A stretch of DNA of 64,000 bases from Durusdinium trenchii (Eukaryota; Sar; Dinophyceae; Suessiales; Symbiodiniaceae), in the NCBI GenBank assembly GCA_963970005.1, contig CAXAMN010021273.1:548795-612794 (forward strand), written 5' to 3'. A model generated the notes under the pieces. That model saw only the letters and a list, made by a program, of their open reading frames with translations, was not told where the DNA came from and ran no database searches. The position numbers and the translations under genes were made by a program. Positions 40,465 through 50,684 of the stretch are shown one piece after another. Positions within the stretch are counted from its first letter, which is position 1. Each line of letters opens with the position of its first letter.

Positions 40465-40797
40465 TCAAGGAAAAAAACTGGTTTTTGATGTATGTTCCAT
40501 CCAATCAACCACCCAAAACGGAGGATTTTCAGCTGGACGGTTTTCTTCTGTTTTTTCTTGAACCGATGAGTAAGGCGACCGAGTAAGGGCTCCCGTCCAG
40601 TCGGCGGCTCGGACTTCGTGGAGCCCGTTAGACCCCAGATTAAGAGACCCTTGCGACACAGAAAACTCCACATGACAACGATTGATATAGGTTGATGATG
40701 ATTGATGGTTTTTTGTCCACGGATCGAAACGGCCGAGAGTCAAACGACATTCGAATGGGTTTTTAGACACCTGCTGACGTTGGGTAAGGGGGATCAA
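40465..40797 (-). CDS. Exon candidate, minus strand
   Basis: This 110-codon frame has a non-ATG first codon and a possible CAG|G acceptor five codons in. It reads like protein throughout: NPFECRLTLGRFDPWTKNHQ, then VEFSVSQGSLNLGSNGLHEV and QEKTEENRPAENPPFWVVDW, ending FFP-TGA. A second minus frame (40323-40673) overlaps it. No family is recognised. Confidence 0.35.
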   Translation of the reverse strand: MIPLTQRQQVSKNPFECRLTLGRFDPWTKNHQSSSTYINRCHVEFSVSQGSLNLGSNGLHEVRAADWTGALTRSPYSSVQEKTEENRPAENPPFWVVDWMEHTSKTSFFP

Positions 40798-40959
40798 CGT
40801 TGAATGCCACTTCCTTCAAGAAAACGACCTAATTGCATCTAATTGCTTGAAGAATGGACAATGTCTCAAAGGTATAGGACATAATCTTAGCAGCCAATAC
40901 TCACAATGACACCAACACTTAAATAGACTCATGCCGACTAAATCATGTAAATCCACTCT

Positions 40960-41126
40960 TCAAACAGCTGATCATGTCTTGGCACGCTTTCTATGTTTGT
41001 CTATCATTTTCTATCTATTTGGGGCTATATTGGGATGATTCAAACAGCTGATCATATCTTGGCATGCTTTCTAAAATGTTCTGCTTATTGGGGATACTGG
41101 GGCTATATTGGGATGATTTGGGATGA
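40960..41126 (+). repeat. Tandem duplication, about 80-bp unit
   Basis: TTCAAACAGCTGATCATGTC then TTGGCACGCTTTCTA recurs at 41039 as TTCAAACAGCTGATCATATC then TTGGCATGCTTTCTA. Each copy is followed by GGGGCTATATTGGGATGATT. Confidence 0.85.
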
Positions 41127-41412
41127 TTCATATCTGGGCACACTCTCATGGGATTCATTCCTTCAGCGCCGCTTGACAGGTTGGGCTGATCATCTTTGGA
41201 CAGATCCTCTTCCTGAGCTTGCGCGGGCCTCGGAGGGGCCTTCAGGATCTGAAAAACGAAGGTCAAGCCTTTGCAGCGGAGGAACGGATGGATGGATGAG
41301 GAGAGTGGAAATCATTGGTAAATCACAAGGCTTTTGATTCTTCCAGTCTGGAAGAGGCCCAGGATGCTGGACATGCGCATAGGCCGGACCCATAGGCCGG
41401 AGAATCCGAGAA

Positions 41413-41664
41413 ATGGGAGACTCCGGAGGTGCGGAGGATGTGAAGAATGGAGGAAGACATGTTTACGAAAGGAATCCTGTTTGCACCCCGCACTGTAGGT
41501 CATGGACACTCCGAATCATCCATGCATTTTTCGGGTCGATGATTCGACACGTCCGCCAAATGGGGCGTGTGCGCACGGCCGGCGTCGCAACGCCTCTAAC
41601 GCCATGCCATTCCACATTTGGAACGCCTGAGGTTTTTGTCCATGCTCCTGTCGAAATTCGATGA
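41413..41664 (+). CDS. ORF open on both strands
   Basis: The plus strand opens with ATG (MGDSGGAEDVKNGGRHVYER) for 83 residues. The minus strand (41463-41705) also opens with ATG for 80 residues (MPITFLRTKKRPALHRISTG). Both read as protein, so one may be coding, but I cannot choose. No family is recognised. Confidence 0.25.
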   Translation: MGDSGGAEDVKNGGRHVYERNPVCTPHCRSWTLRIIHAFFGSMIRHVRQMGRVRTAGVATPLTPCHSTFGTPEVFVHAPVEIR

Positions 41665-42221
41665 AGTGCAGGACGTTTCTTTGTGCGGAGAAACGTGATC
41701 GGCATTCACGGGTCACGGGTCGGCTTTGGCGGGTCAAACCATGGTTTTCCTATAGCACTAAGGGCACTTCTAAACGGATCCCAGTAGATGGAAAATATGA
41801 CTTAAACGAGATGATCCAATATAGTTAAAAACACTGAAATCATATGGACGGCCTGCAAATTCGACATGTGAGTTTCAGGATCTAAATGTTTGAGCCGGTT
41901 TCCCATCCTACAATTATATAATTTGTCGATGTATTTGATGGTAGATCCTTGGAGATGCTGAGGCAAAGAACAATCGATGCTGCACGCATGTTGCCATGTT
42001 GCGCTTGCACACTTTCCTGCGAAACCCCAAGGGGTTCCAGGGTGTTCGTATGTTTTCATATGTTCTGCACTGCAAAACACACAAAAACAACACATGCACC
42101 TCATATGTTTCACATGTCGGGGTGGCTTGAAAGTCACCGCCACCGCCACCGTCCGACGTCCGAAGTTCAGCACCTGTTCCGCATTGAACTTCCAATCCTG
42201 GGTGTGTTGATTTCGTGCCAG

Positions 42222-42413
42222 CAGAAGGATGAAATGGAGCAGAAAGAGGCCGAGAAATTGAGCAAATCCAAGAAAGAAGTGGGGACGACCAGCAGCTTTC
42301 CTGAACGCCGACGCGCGCGGTGCGCGTGGTTGGATGCGGTTGTTCCTCGAGGGAGAGGTGTACTTTCAATAAGTGTGCATGCAAACAACAAGCAATGTAC
42401 CAGCACAAGCTAG
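42222..42413 (+). CDS. Exon candidate, Lys/Glu-rich helix
   Basis: After CCAG (acceptor ending 42221) the frame reads QKDEMEQKEAEKLSKSKKEV, a charged helix, then a basic part (PERRRARCAWLDAVVPRGRG) and ends NKQCTSTS-TAG. The frame is open upstream to 41949. The abrupt change to a coding-like charged helix at the acceptor supports an exon start. A minus frame (42167-42406) overlaps it. No family is recognised. Confidence 0.3.
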   Translation, partial: QKDEMEQKEAEKLSKSKKEVGTTSSFPERRRARCAWLDAVVPRGRGVLSISVHANNKQCTSTS

Positions 42414-42422
42414 CTGTTTGGG

Positions 42423-42839
42423 GTGTGGTTGATTGACATCCCTTTACCTCTAGATTCTGAGCAGGTGGGAAACCTGGTGAGCAGAGGTGCTACCTCACCT
42501 GTGGGGGTGCCAAAACCATCCAAAACCCGGGTTTCCGCTTTCGCCACTTTCCCGGGTTTCTTCACGGGTCCAGTTCGGCTTGGACGCTTGCGTCACGAGT
42601 CACGAACAGCACCAGATTCGGCCCCTGCACATATCAGGAGGTCAGGTCTTGTCAGGTCCCAAACGGCCGCAAGAACGATCTCCTTCTGGTTCTGCGACTT
42701 GCGGCCAAAGGGTCTTAGGGATGTTTTGTGGGGGGATTCCAGGGAAGGATGGACAGATGTTCCTGGAAAAAGATGCCCATGCATAGCCCTTCTCTCTGAG
42801 CCAATTCCAAAATTCTCCCTTCCGGTCGCAGTTCCCTGA
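42423..42839 (+). CDS. ORF in a segment open in three or more frames
   Basis: This plus frame of 138 codons includes DSEQVGNLVSRGATSPVGVP and ends SLPVAVP-TGA. Two minus frames (42593-42853; 42642-42920, with ATG and a Trp-rich product starting MVLAYLGTRLRWFEVSIVAQ) are at least as protein-like. Something here may be coding, but strand and frame are unresolved. Confidence 0.2.
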   Translation: MWLIDIPLPLDSEQVGNLVSRGATSPVGVPKPSKTRVSAFATFPGFFTGPVRLGRLRHESRTAPDSAPAHIRRSGLVRSQTAARTISFWFCDLRPKGLRDVLWGDSREGWTDVPGKRCPCIALLSEPIPKFSLPVAVP

Positions 42840-43287
42840 GCCACTCCATGCACGGAATCTTTGAGCTACAATGGACACCTCAAACCACCGTAGTCGTGTA
42901 CCCAAATATGCCAGTACCATGAGTCGTATTTGGGTTTGTTGTGTTCGAGTAGAAGGAAACCCATGTTTCCGCGACCACGGAAGTTCTCAAGTGCGGAAGG
43001 GGCGCCCGTCGCCTTCGGGTGTCACGAAAGTCACGGGATGGTCTCCTTCGGATGCACGACACGGAGCATGGGTCGAATTCGACTGATTCGACTGTTACGT
43101 TCGTAGCGATGGACCTGTTGGCCTTTCCTACTTCCCTTACGCTTAGGGCCTCCGGATCTCCCGGTCCGGGAGGCGTCCCCCCAAAGTCCGGTCTTCTTCT
43201 TGGTCCAGGTGTTTCATGCGGAAGCAGGGTTTTTCACCTGGCTGTGTGGAGATCTGGAGGTCCAAGCTTGACTTACACTCCGACGAA

Positions 43288-43375
43288 CACATCACATGGA
43301 AGTGGACAGCCTCCTGTTTGTAAAGGAAAGTAGACTTCTAAGGGGTCATTGTCCACTTCCATGTTAGTGAGTCAG
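43288..43375. mobile_element. Family C element, copy 6
   Basis: CACATCACATGGAAGTGGAC and TCATTGTCCACTTCCATGTT are inverted. The interior CCTCCTGTTTGTAAAGGAAA is typical. The arms extend outward as CTCCGACG / AGTCAGAGTG. Confidence 0.8.
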
Positions 43376-43376
43376 A

Positions 43377-43799
43377 GTGTACAAGGAAGATCGGTCGTGT
43401 CACACCGAAGCTGGAAAAGACCCAGATGAGGGAGGGTCGAGGGTCAGCTTTGAAAAACTGCACCATGCAATCTTCCAACTGAAAGATTCATCTGAGACAA
43501 GGTGGCTATGGGTCAAATACCTGGCAAGACCTCAGGCAAGACATGGTGAGTGCCTTGAGGCAAGCCTGTGGGGAATTCAAGGAGCAACTGTGAGCAGCAG
43601 TTGTTCTGGGCCTACCATACCTCAGGGTCATAGTGTTTTGATGTGTTTTGGTTCTTCAGCTCTGGCCCTTGGAAAAACCATCCTTTCGTGGCCGCTCCCG
43701 TCACCGAGGCCTGCGCTCCCTGTTTCGTGCTCGGGGCTCGGTGGTGTTAGACACACGTGTCGTTTGCGTATGGTACCTACCCAACTGCGTGGGCTTTGA
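43377..43799 (+). CDS. Exon candidate next to a family C element
   Basis: This 140-codon frame without ATG starts at the element edge. Its first half is mixed and polar: RVSFEKLHHAIFQLKDSSET, then RWLWVKYLARPQARHGECLE. The second half is Ser/Pro-rich, and another plus frame (43648-43839) is open there. No family is recognised. Confidence 0.25.
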   Translation: MYKEDRSCHTEAGKDPDEGGSRVSFEKLHHAIFQLKDSSETRWLWVKYLARPQARHGECLEASLWGIQGATVSSSCSGPTIPQGHSVLMCFGSSALALGKTILSWPLPSPRPALPVSCSGLGGVRHTCRLRMVPTQLRGL

Positions 43800-44035
43800 A
43801 CCCATGCTTTGGGGCTTGAGAGGCTTGCTGCCCTGTTGAACCAGGTCTCGTGGTGTATTGGTCGAAAGGAATTCGAACGGGATCTGACTTTTGAGCGCTT
43901 TGGGGCGTTGGGACTGCCAGAAGCCCGTGGGATGAGCTATGAAGATATCATATCTATATCTAGCTAAAGGATGTGGTTGTGAAGGGACAACTTCCTGCGC
44001 CTGCGTAGCTGCTACTGTTTATTTTTAAAGGAAGT

Positions 44036-44623
44036 GTGTATTGCTGGGGCTTTTTCCTGGTATCACCCGGCTCCTTTGCTTGCTCAGTCGATGGTTGCCC
44101 ATGTTCGTTGCCATTGCCTTCCATAATGATGTGTTTAGTTTTTGTAAGTTCTTGGGCCATGAAGTGGAGAGAAGAACTGATCCAGAAGGAGTGGTCAGTA
44201 CTTCTTCCAACTTCAATGGATCACTTCAGGGCATGTTTGTTTTTTTTTCCTGGATACGGATACACTTCAGAACTCCCAAACAACCCACGTAGACGGGTCC
44301 TGTCCACACGTCAAGCTTGCCTTCTCATGCCTGCTCCGCTTGACCCGGCCCCCCAGGCGGCGAGCACCCTAAGGGTAGTGGCTGAGACCTGGCGTGAGGC
44401 GGTGCAGGAGAAGAAGGCAGTCCTCGACCGGTGGAGAAGAAGGGATGGACGTCCCAGTTGCTTCCGTTTTCAGGCGTTGACCCAACAAGAGGTGCTGAAC
44501 ATGGTGAAAGGTCATGGTTATCTCTCTAAATGGACATGTCGTTCGCAGCATCGGATTCCGAAGACACCCATTGGGTATACCCGTACCATACGCGATCACC
44601 CCTTTCCCGCCTTTCACCAGTGA
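44036..44623 (+). CDS. Exon candidate(s), unknown protein
   Basis: The frame is open 195 codons. The convincing part is 44300-44590: APLDPAPQAASTLRVVAETW, then REAVQEKKAVLDRWRRRDGR, then FQALTQQEVLNMVKGHGYLS, mostly helical and charged. The 5' part is hydrophobic and less certain, and another frame (44041-44292) also reads as protein there. Two exons of one gene in different frames would explain this. No family is recognised. Confidence 0.35.
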   Translation: MYCWGFFLVSPGSFACSVDGCPCSLPLPSIMMCLVFVSSWAMKWREELIQKEWSVLLPTSMDHFRACLFFFPGYGYTSELPNNPRRRVLSTRQACLLMPAPLDPAPQAASTLRVVAETWREAVQEKKAVLDRWRRRDGRPSCFRFQALTQQEVLNMVKGHGYLSKWTCRSQHRIPKTPIGYTRTIRDHPFPAFHQ

Positions 44624-45085
44624 CATGATTTCGCTGGGATGGGCTCACCTGGTCGAATCATCTTCCACTTGGAGCCCACCCAGGAAGATAATTCTTGCAA
44701 GTTCTTTGTCTATGATAATCTCTCCAGCATGTGAGTTCCCTACCTGGATGCTTTGAGTCGACGGATGGATTGCTGCCGTAAACATGCCGTAAACGAGCCG
44801 TGAAGCAGCAAGTTGCAAGGGGATGACGCTTCCTTCCCATCTGATAACCATGTTTTTCAATTTTTTTCGTTGACTCTGGTCGTCGCGCCAGGTCTCGCCA
44901 GAAGAGGACGTCCTGCGGTGGTGGTGTCTCAACGAACCCGCCCCCTGAAGAGGGGCGCGGCGAATCCACTGCAGATGTGTTTGATATTTGGTTAGTGTTG
45001 GATTCGTTTCCCAGAGACTCCATTTATGACATATTACAGAGTATATAAGGTGGTTTTTGTGTAGGGGTCGGTCAATTATAGGCAA

Positions 45086-45743
45086 TTCTATTCAATCTCA
45101 CGAGTGTTGGGGGATCTGGGCCGGACGTAAGTCCCATGGCCGGACGTAAGGAACCAGGTGCAATTGGCACCGGACAGTTTTCGGATCGGCAGCTAAGGAA
45201 CCAGGGTTTTTGGCTGGTCTACGGTGGAAGGCCTTTGGAACCACTGGTTAGCTGTATTACTTGGGAACTGAGTAGACTGGTTTAGCTCCGTTGAGCGTCG
45301 ACCGTGTGCCGGAAGAGACCACGGTGAGCAGTACAGAGACCACGGTAGGGCCAATACTCGTAGGGCCAATCCATGCCTAGACATTGATCCCTGAAAGCAC
45401 CCCAAGGTAGGTATTTATGATATTCTATACATGACATGCAACGTTTGGGATATCAGTAAAATAGCTAATTTCTCTCACTGGTCGGCGTCGGTGAACATTT
45501 GGTTTTGTCAGATGGTGGATCTCCCACTGACTGTCACTGACGAAACTTCGGCCTGCACGTTTGTTTGTTCCACAGGAACTTGGTCCGGGTCATTCCATGA
45601 CAATTCCCGTCAGAGCAGAGAATGCTCAAGCTTAGCGAGTCCGGATCAGATCACTATTGGACTCCGTTATTAGTTGCATTTGGTGAAGATGTTCATAGAG
45701 GTGCAGGATAAGAGTGAAACTCTGAAAGATGCCCTCCCCGTAA
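45086..45743. other. No supported gene
   Basis: It contains small direct repeats (CCGGACGTAAG twice near 45122 and 45140; ACCACGGT twice near 45317 and 45338). Short frames on both strands are unconvincing. Confidence 0.45.
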
Positions 45744-46097
45744 CTATTGTTTCTGAGCAGCTGACAGGACCTGATCTCGGCAGCTTTCAGAATCTACGTA
45801 CTGGTAGAAGCAATTGGACTCATCAGTTAGCTTTGTGAACAGTAGGTTAGAGGCCATCGCTAGTAGGTTGGAGGCCATCGCTAGTAGGTTGGAGGTAGGT
45901 TGCAGGCCATTGCTATTAGGGTGGAGGCTCAGTGGGGATGACCGGTCATGACCTCCAACTCCTTGGTGGTGTCCGGCCATGGCTTGCGAAAGAGACAGCT
46001 GGTCGCCTGGTTCTCCGAGCGCCTCGGCCATGAAAGACACCACGACGTTTCTCGTTGTTGCGCGCCCAAAAGACGTGGCATTTACATTTTGCGGCAT
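45744..46097 (-). CDS. ORF with minisatellite-derived tail
   Basis: The ATG at 46097 starts MPQNVNATSFGRATTRNVVV, then SFMAEALGEPGDQLSLSQAM, plausible protein for about 60 residues; the rest is translation of the 21-bp repeat at 45841-45930. On the plus strand, 45979-46179 opens with ATG in GCCATGG (MACERDSWSPGSPSASAMKD) and is also plausible. Direction is unresolved. Confidence 0.25.
   Translation of the reverse strand: MPQNVNATSFGRATTRNVVVSFMAEALGEPGDQLSLSQAMAGHHQGVGGHDRSSPLSLHPNSNGLQPTSNLLAMASNLLAMASNLLFTKLTDESNCFYQYVDSESCRDQVLSAAQKQ
45841..45930 (+). repeat. Minisatellite, 21-bp unit, about four copies
   Basis: AGTAGGTTGGAGGCCATCGCT is repeated in tandem, with a decayed last copy. Confidence 0.85.
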
Positions 46098-46420
46098 TAG
46101 AACATGTTGTTCTACGTCAACATCGGTGGTCGTCGTTCGAAACGCTTCTTATATACCGTATACCGTATACGTTCCTTAAAGCAGGAGGCCCCCAAGGGGT
46201 TGCTGTATGTTGTTGCGCGTGGACCTGAGGGTGGGTGGGGTTACGGTTCTAGACATCGGGAATCCCGCTCGCCAGAAGTTCGCACATGAATCTCCAGGAT
46301 ACACTCCCGAAAACTAACATAGACCCTGACATGGGTCCCATGGAAGGCTGTTTTCCTCTACCAACCAGGGGCTTTCTGGTTCCATGGGATCGTCTTCCAG
46401 GGTGTTATCTCCTTAAGCTG

Positions 46421-46547
46421 CACCCAGACCGCGACCCTGGACTCGAATCCTCTGGACGGGGTCGGACCCGAATCCTTTGGAGGGCTTTGGGGTCTCAAAT
46501 CCTTATAGGTTTTGAGGGACCGAGGGCCGGGCTGTTGGGAGCGTTGG
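46421..46547 (-). mobile_element. Family D element, copy 4
   Basis: In reverse orientation: CACCCAGACCGCGACCCTGG at the left, GGGTCTCAAATCCTTATAGG inside, and GCTGTTGGGAGCGTT at the right. It contains GGTCGGACCCGAATCC as in copy 3. Confidence 0.75.
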
Positions 46548-46621
46548 GGCAGCACCTCAGAAAGGCACCGACGGAATTACTCACCCCGTCGTCACCCACA
46601 GGAATGTCTGCGAGGCTGGAG

Positions 46622-46661
46622 GGCGGGAGGAGGGAGGGAGGGAGGGAGGGAGAGGGAGGGG
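46622..46661 (+). repeat. (GGGA)n purine run
   Basis: GGAGGGAGGGAGGGAGGGAG is repeated over about 40 bp of purines on the plus strand, a possible triplex or G-quadruplex former. Confidence 0.8.
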
Positions 46662-46932
46662 CACAGCATGTGCGCGAAAACTTTGAGACTTTGAGGTTCT
46701 GGTCTCTCCAGCCAGGACACCCCGAAGGTCCAGGTAATGATCAAGGACGTGTTTTCTGGGAGAAAGCTGGATCGCAGAAAGACCACTTTGCAAAGACTAG
46801 TCTCCGATCCAATCAATCTCATGGGCCTTCACAGTCACGGTCCACTTGGTGATTGCGGACGGTTCCTATTGACTCGACATACTGGGCAGGCGTTTAGTGT
46901 TTGTTTTGCTGTTTGAATTTTGTGATTCCTTC

Positions 46933-47018
46933 TACCAGGTCATCCAATAGGTGTCCAATGGAGGTCCATAGGCAGTCGTAGAGTAGTCTATTGGACACCC
47001 ATTGGATGACCCAGTGTA
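46933..47018. mobile_element. Family A element, variant
   Basis: It begins TACCAGGTCATCCAATAGGT and ends CCATTGGATGACCCAGTGTA. It is 86 bp with TA at both termini; the internal GTGTCCAAT / ATTGGACAC arms are conserved. Confidence 0.8.
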
Positions 47019-47185
47019 GAAGTCGCATATGATTCGATGGGGGGCCAGAGGGTCCAGACAGCACCTTAGCCGTCTCGGTGAAGAATCCCCTAGACTCGGC
47101 TCACCTGCTTGATTGGGCTTTATTTTAACCTTACTTCCTTTTACTCCTGTAGAGCTCCATTTGGGCTCCGGACCCCTAAGAATCC

Positions 47186-47683
47186 GTGGCCCTTCTCCGG
47201 AAGGGTTTGGTTCGGGGAGGGCCGCACAGATTCCAATCAATTTGTAATCTCCGTTTTGAACGTTTGAAGGGGCAAAGTACCGGAGTGGAGGCGCCAGGTG
47301 GCTTCAGGCGCTGGGCCTATTTCTCCGAGTTCCATGCTACTGCCAGGTGGCGCGTTGCCTCAAGCTGGAGACGCCAGGTGAGAAAAGCAGACCGGGTTTC
47401 CAGTGCTCTAGTGCGGAGCAGTGCGACATGGTCGGCATGGTATGGTCATGGGGAATTTCTTGGATGGCTTGGTGGTCACTTGGATGGTCATACCTGGCAC
47501 CCTCGAAAGGACCTGGTCACCACGAATGGTCAACCTCTTAGGACCCAAGCGTCGGTCGTGACAAACGAAGTTTGTGTGGACCTGTTGGAGGATGCCGAAA
47601 GTTTTTTCATAATAGCCAAAAAAAGGAAACATAACAATATTACTATATATATAGTAAATATAATGATATATAGGAGTAGATAA
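47186..47683 (+). CDS. Hypothetical ORF, 165 codons
   Basis: The frame starts without ATG in a family F fragment. The 3' part is the best: LRTQASVVTNEVCVDLLEDA, then ESFFIIAKKRKHNN, before an Ile/Tyr-rich AT run and TAG. The 5' part is Trp/Arg-rich. No family is recognised. An exon ending near 47630 is possible. Confidence 0.25.
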   Translation: MALLRKGLVRGGPHRFQSICNLRFERLKGQSTGVEAPGGFRRWAYFSEFHATARWRVASSWRRQVRKADRVSSALVRSSATWSAWYGHGEFLGWLGGHLDGHTWHPRKDLVTTNGQPLRTQASVVTNEVCVDLLEDAESFFIIAKKRKHNNITIYIVNIMIYRSR

Positions 47684-47867
47684 TGCATGCATTTAGACGC
47701 CCAGCAATGCGGTCAGATGTCGCCCTTGAAAGAAGGCTTCCACAAATGAGCTACGGCCAACCTCCCCAAATAAACTCTTTACAGTAGTGGGGATTACAAC
47801 GAGGTTTTTGACCTGAGTTAGGACATATGGCCAACTAGGATCATGTTTGGATTGACTCAGTGCTGGG

Positions 47868-47976
47868 ACACCATCCCAGACCTTCCATGTATGGACTATT
47901 GCTTGCATTCGGTTGGTTTTAAGATGTTGTAAGGGTCAATGTGGGCAATTATTCCACTCCCATGGATGATTGGGGC
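47868..47976. mobile_element. Family E element, copy 4
   Basis: CCAGACCTTCCATGTATGGA at the left and CCACTCCCATGGATGATTGG at the right. The interior GTAAGGGTCAATGTGGGC matches the family core GGGTCAATG. Confidence 0.55.
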
Positions 47977-48238
47977 ATTTGTCCTCAAATGTCCTCAAGC
48001 AATCGTCTCCAAGGAGACGGAGCATCGACATTGAGGACACGCTTCGACTTGACTGGACAAGAAGCCAGACCTGAACGAGGCAAAAACATCAAGCTTGTCC
48101 AGCAACCAACAGTCTTAGACTTGAGCAGTCAGCAACCACTACATCCAATGTGTTTTGTTGGGGGATCTTCCAACCACTGCGGAACTCAGAACCAGCACGT
48201 GAAAAACAACAAAAAACAAGAAGCACCAAAAAACAGAC

Positions 48239-48430
48239 TTGGACGCGACATCAGCCACGCCCCCTTCTTTTCGTCGGTGCTTTAAGCTGTCGCCCACAGG
48301 CAGCTACCGGGTGGAACTCTTCTTGGAGAATGAGACCGAGGCTGGGCGATTGTCACCTGGCTCGACCAACCACCTGGGAGGGCCCCGTTTGAGACCCTCC
48401 GGGCACCTTCTCAGAAGGTACCCGAACTGA
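48239..48430 (+). CDS. Weak exon candidate
   Basis: This 63-codon frame contains RCFKLSPTGSYRVELFLENE, which is convincing, then a Gly/Arg/Pro-rich tail that ends in a palindrome (48399-48425). It has no ATG. No family is recognised. Confidence 0.25.
   Translation: MDATSATPPSFRRCFKLSPTGSYRVELFLENETEAGRLSPGSTNHLGGPRLRPSGHLLRRYPN
48399..48425. repeat. Small family B-like palindrome
   Basis: CGGGCACCTTCTCAGAAGGT then ACCCG is the CTTCTGAGAAG core seen in family B, without outer arms. Confidence 0.55.
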
Positions 48431-48586
48431 CTCACTAACATGGAAGTGGAAAACCAGCTAATTGTACTATAGCGATGGCCTCCAACCCACTACACTCCCT
48501 GGAATCATCATGGTTACGTGGAAAACCAGCTGTTTGTAGAGGATTTTCAGGGTCTTCCAAGTGGCCCTGGCTCCATTTCCATGTGT
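48430..48586. mobile_element. Family C element, nested double copy
   Basis: An outer left end (CACTAACATGGAAGTGGAAA) is followed by a second start (TGGAATCATCATGGTTACGT then GGAAAACCAGCTGTTTGTAG) and one shared right end (CTCCATTTCCATGTGTTCG). The second start is shared over about 36 bp with 51593-51630. Confidence 0.7.
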
Positions 48587-48879
48587 TCGTCGGTCCGTGT
48601 ACTTGGACCCCTACAGCCTACCGTGTCACCGTGTCTCACGGTGAAACCCGAGTGGTGAAGGCGGTGAAGGGTCTCATGTTCCGGGGCGGCATCGCGACGA
48701 GTTCGCGTTCGGACGCGACGAGTTGGGCGAAGCAAGGATCCGCAGGGGCATCCATAGGGATGGTGATGGTGTGACAGGGAAGAGCTGAGCGAGCGCCGTG
48801 TTCCGGCTGGGTTTGGAACCGTGAATTGGTGTGGAGATGATGTGTTTTTTGTTTCAAGAAGTGGTAGTAATATGCAGAA

Positions 48880-48970
48880 ATCCCTAGGATTTCAACCACA
48901 TATTCAGAAGGTGGTTGAGGTGGGTTTGAGGGTCTAAATACCTTCTGAGGATCTGGTTGGAGCCCTACTG
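48880..48970. mobile_element. Family B element, copy 3
   Basis: AATCCCTAGGATTTCAACCA and GGATCTGGTTGGAGCCCTAC are the outer arms; CAGAAGGTGGTTGAGG and TACCTTCTGAGG the inner ones. Confidence 0.75.
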
Positions 48971-49336
48971 TAAGGAATAGTACTCTTTCTCTCCACTCCT
49001 GGCACCATCGGAAAGTCTATTCCACTCATTTCGTTGATGTAGGCTTAACTTGTTTGCGGACCCTCAGGGTCCTCAACAGGGACCGAAACTGGCCGCGTTT
49101 CGGGCCCGCGTGTTCGGTGTTCCAGACCGATGGCGTTTGAAGCACCCACTGGGCGATGGGATGCATGGAACACGTCTCGTCCATCCAAAGTGGGAGACCC
49201 CTCTCAGTTCCACCCCCTGGCCAGGGCCAGGGTGTCTCCTTTTTTAGACTGCACACCTGCGGGTGCTGGTAGGAAGAGTTGGGTCAGTTCTGTTCACTCA
49301 GTTGAAGCTGCAGAACGGACTCTGGTCCAGCACGAA

Positions 49337-49433
49337 AAAGCTCCTAGTAGCTTCTTGCTCCTAGTAGTAAGGCCAGGAGACCCTAGTAGCGTCCTTCCTC
49401 CTAGTAGCGATGCCAGCAGCCCCTATTAGCTTC
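49337..49433. repeat. Family G repeat, copy 3
   Basis: AAAGCTCCTAGTAGCTTCTT, then three further CTAGTAG words. It is the reverse complement of 37093-37210. Confidence 0.7.
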
Positions 49434-49827
49434 TTTTTTGCTTTCAGGTGGCTCTGCATCGCTTCAACCAGTGCTTTCCCCAGAGCCACGCGCGTTCGGA
49501 TGGCCTAGTCTACCAGTCCATGGCGCGTTTCGAGTGGCCGGGCGACTGGTTGATCTTGGTTGTCTTCCTTTGACCGGAATATGGGGATGGGTCAAAACCT
49601 AGAGGCCCCTAGACCATGCGCTGGACAATCTTTTCTGATTGTTTGATTTGTGTCCTCTTTGTCTTCTCACTCCAGAGCGGGTGGGAAGGTCAGCCAGTTT
49701 CATCCTGACGGCGTAAAACCTAGAGCCCCTAAGACCATGTTGTAGAAGCCTTCCAGGTAGGTCAACCGGTCTGTATCCTGGTACCACGACCGCCATTTGA
49801 CTATGACTAAAATCACTGTCCAGGGCT

Positions 49828-50112
49828 CCAACTACCGTTCGGGTGGGTGCCAGGGGGGTCAGTCCCCACCTTCTGAGGATATGGGCCAGGGGCCCTTGGG
49901 CCTTGTCGTCACGGGTTTCCGCTCACCAGAAAAGACACAAGCTCGGCTTTGAGTGTGTCAAGATGCGATTTCGGACCCCCCCAAAGTTGCTACCTGCCCC
50001 AACAGCAAGAGCCAAGTTTTGCTGTGGGGATCCTGTCCCACATCCTCAGAGGGATCGTTAGTTAGACCCCCTACTCACCCCAGCTGCCTTCGTTCTGCGG
50101 AGGTAGTTGGAG
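49828..50112. mobile_element. Possible long family B element
   Basis: GCTCCAACTACCGTTCGGGT near the left and GCGGAGGTAGTTGGAGG at the right are inverted over about 11 bp. CACCTTCTGAGGATATGG and ATCCTCAGAGGG occur inside. It is longer than other copies and may be a composite. Confidence 0.4.
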
Positions 50113-50399
50113 GTTCGTCCAGGTATTCGCTTTGCCCATCTCAGGCAGTCTTCCAGAGGTGCATCAAATTGACTAAGCACATGGCAAGATAGAAAATGCA
50201 TAAATTTGAACACCCAGCCTAAGCTGACACAACACAGATCCATCACACATCCATACAGATCCAAACATCCATGACAGATTATATATGATATATATATAGA
50301 GATCTGCAATGATCTGCAGACCCAGGCTTGGCATCCCCTGATGATCAGCTTCAAAAGAGGTGCGCCTACTGGGCATGCCTGATCTTGGTGGTCTACATT

Positions 50400-50612
50400 C
50401 TACATCTTGTCAGATCTTGCTACAGGGCACCCTGTGGTGGTGAGGAGAAAAAGCACAAGTAATATCGGAGGATATCGGAGGGTCGTTTTGAATGTCCGCG
50501 GTAGATTCGCAAAGCTCCAAGCACAAGAAGGTGAAGAATAGTATGCAAACCCATGCTGAACAGACAACAAGATCAACAAGCTAGGACAGCAGAGCTCAAG
50601 CAAGCGCTTCAT
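50400..50612 (-). CDS. Small secreted or membrane protein candidate, 70 aa
   Basis: The ATG at 50612 starts MKRLLELCCPSLLILLSVQH, a good signal-peptide pattern with a likely cleavage after GFA (about residue 23). A second hydrophobic segment lies at residues 48-60 (PPILLVLFLLTTT). It ends ARSDKM-TAG. The frame is open 16 codons upstream. No family is recognised. The plus strand has no competing long frame here, which helps. Confidence 0.3.
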   Translation of the reverse strand: MKRLLELCCPSLLILLSVQHGFAYYSSPSCAWSFANLPRTFKTTLRYPPILLVLFLLTTTGCPVARSDKM

Positions 50613-50684
50613 TGTGGGGCGAAGTGAAGGATTCTTGCCGCCTGACCACAGTATGTTCAACCCAAGAAACGCTGGATCCTTGAA

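Noticed and set aside
42423..42920. Three overlapping protein-like frames on two strands
   Set aside because: At most one can be coding and nothing in the sequence decides; reported as a single low-confidence feature.
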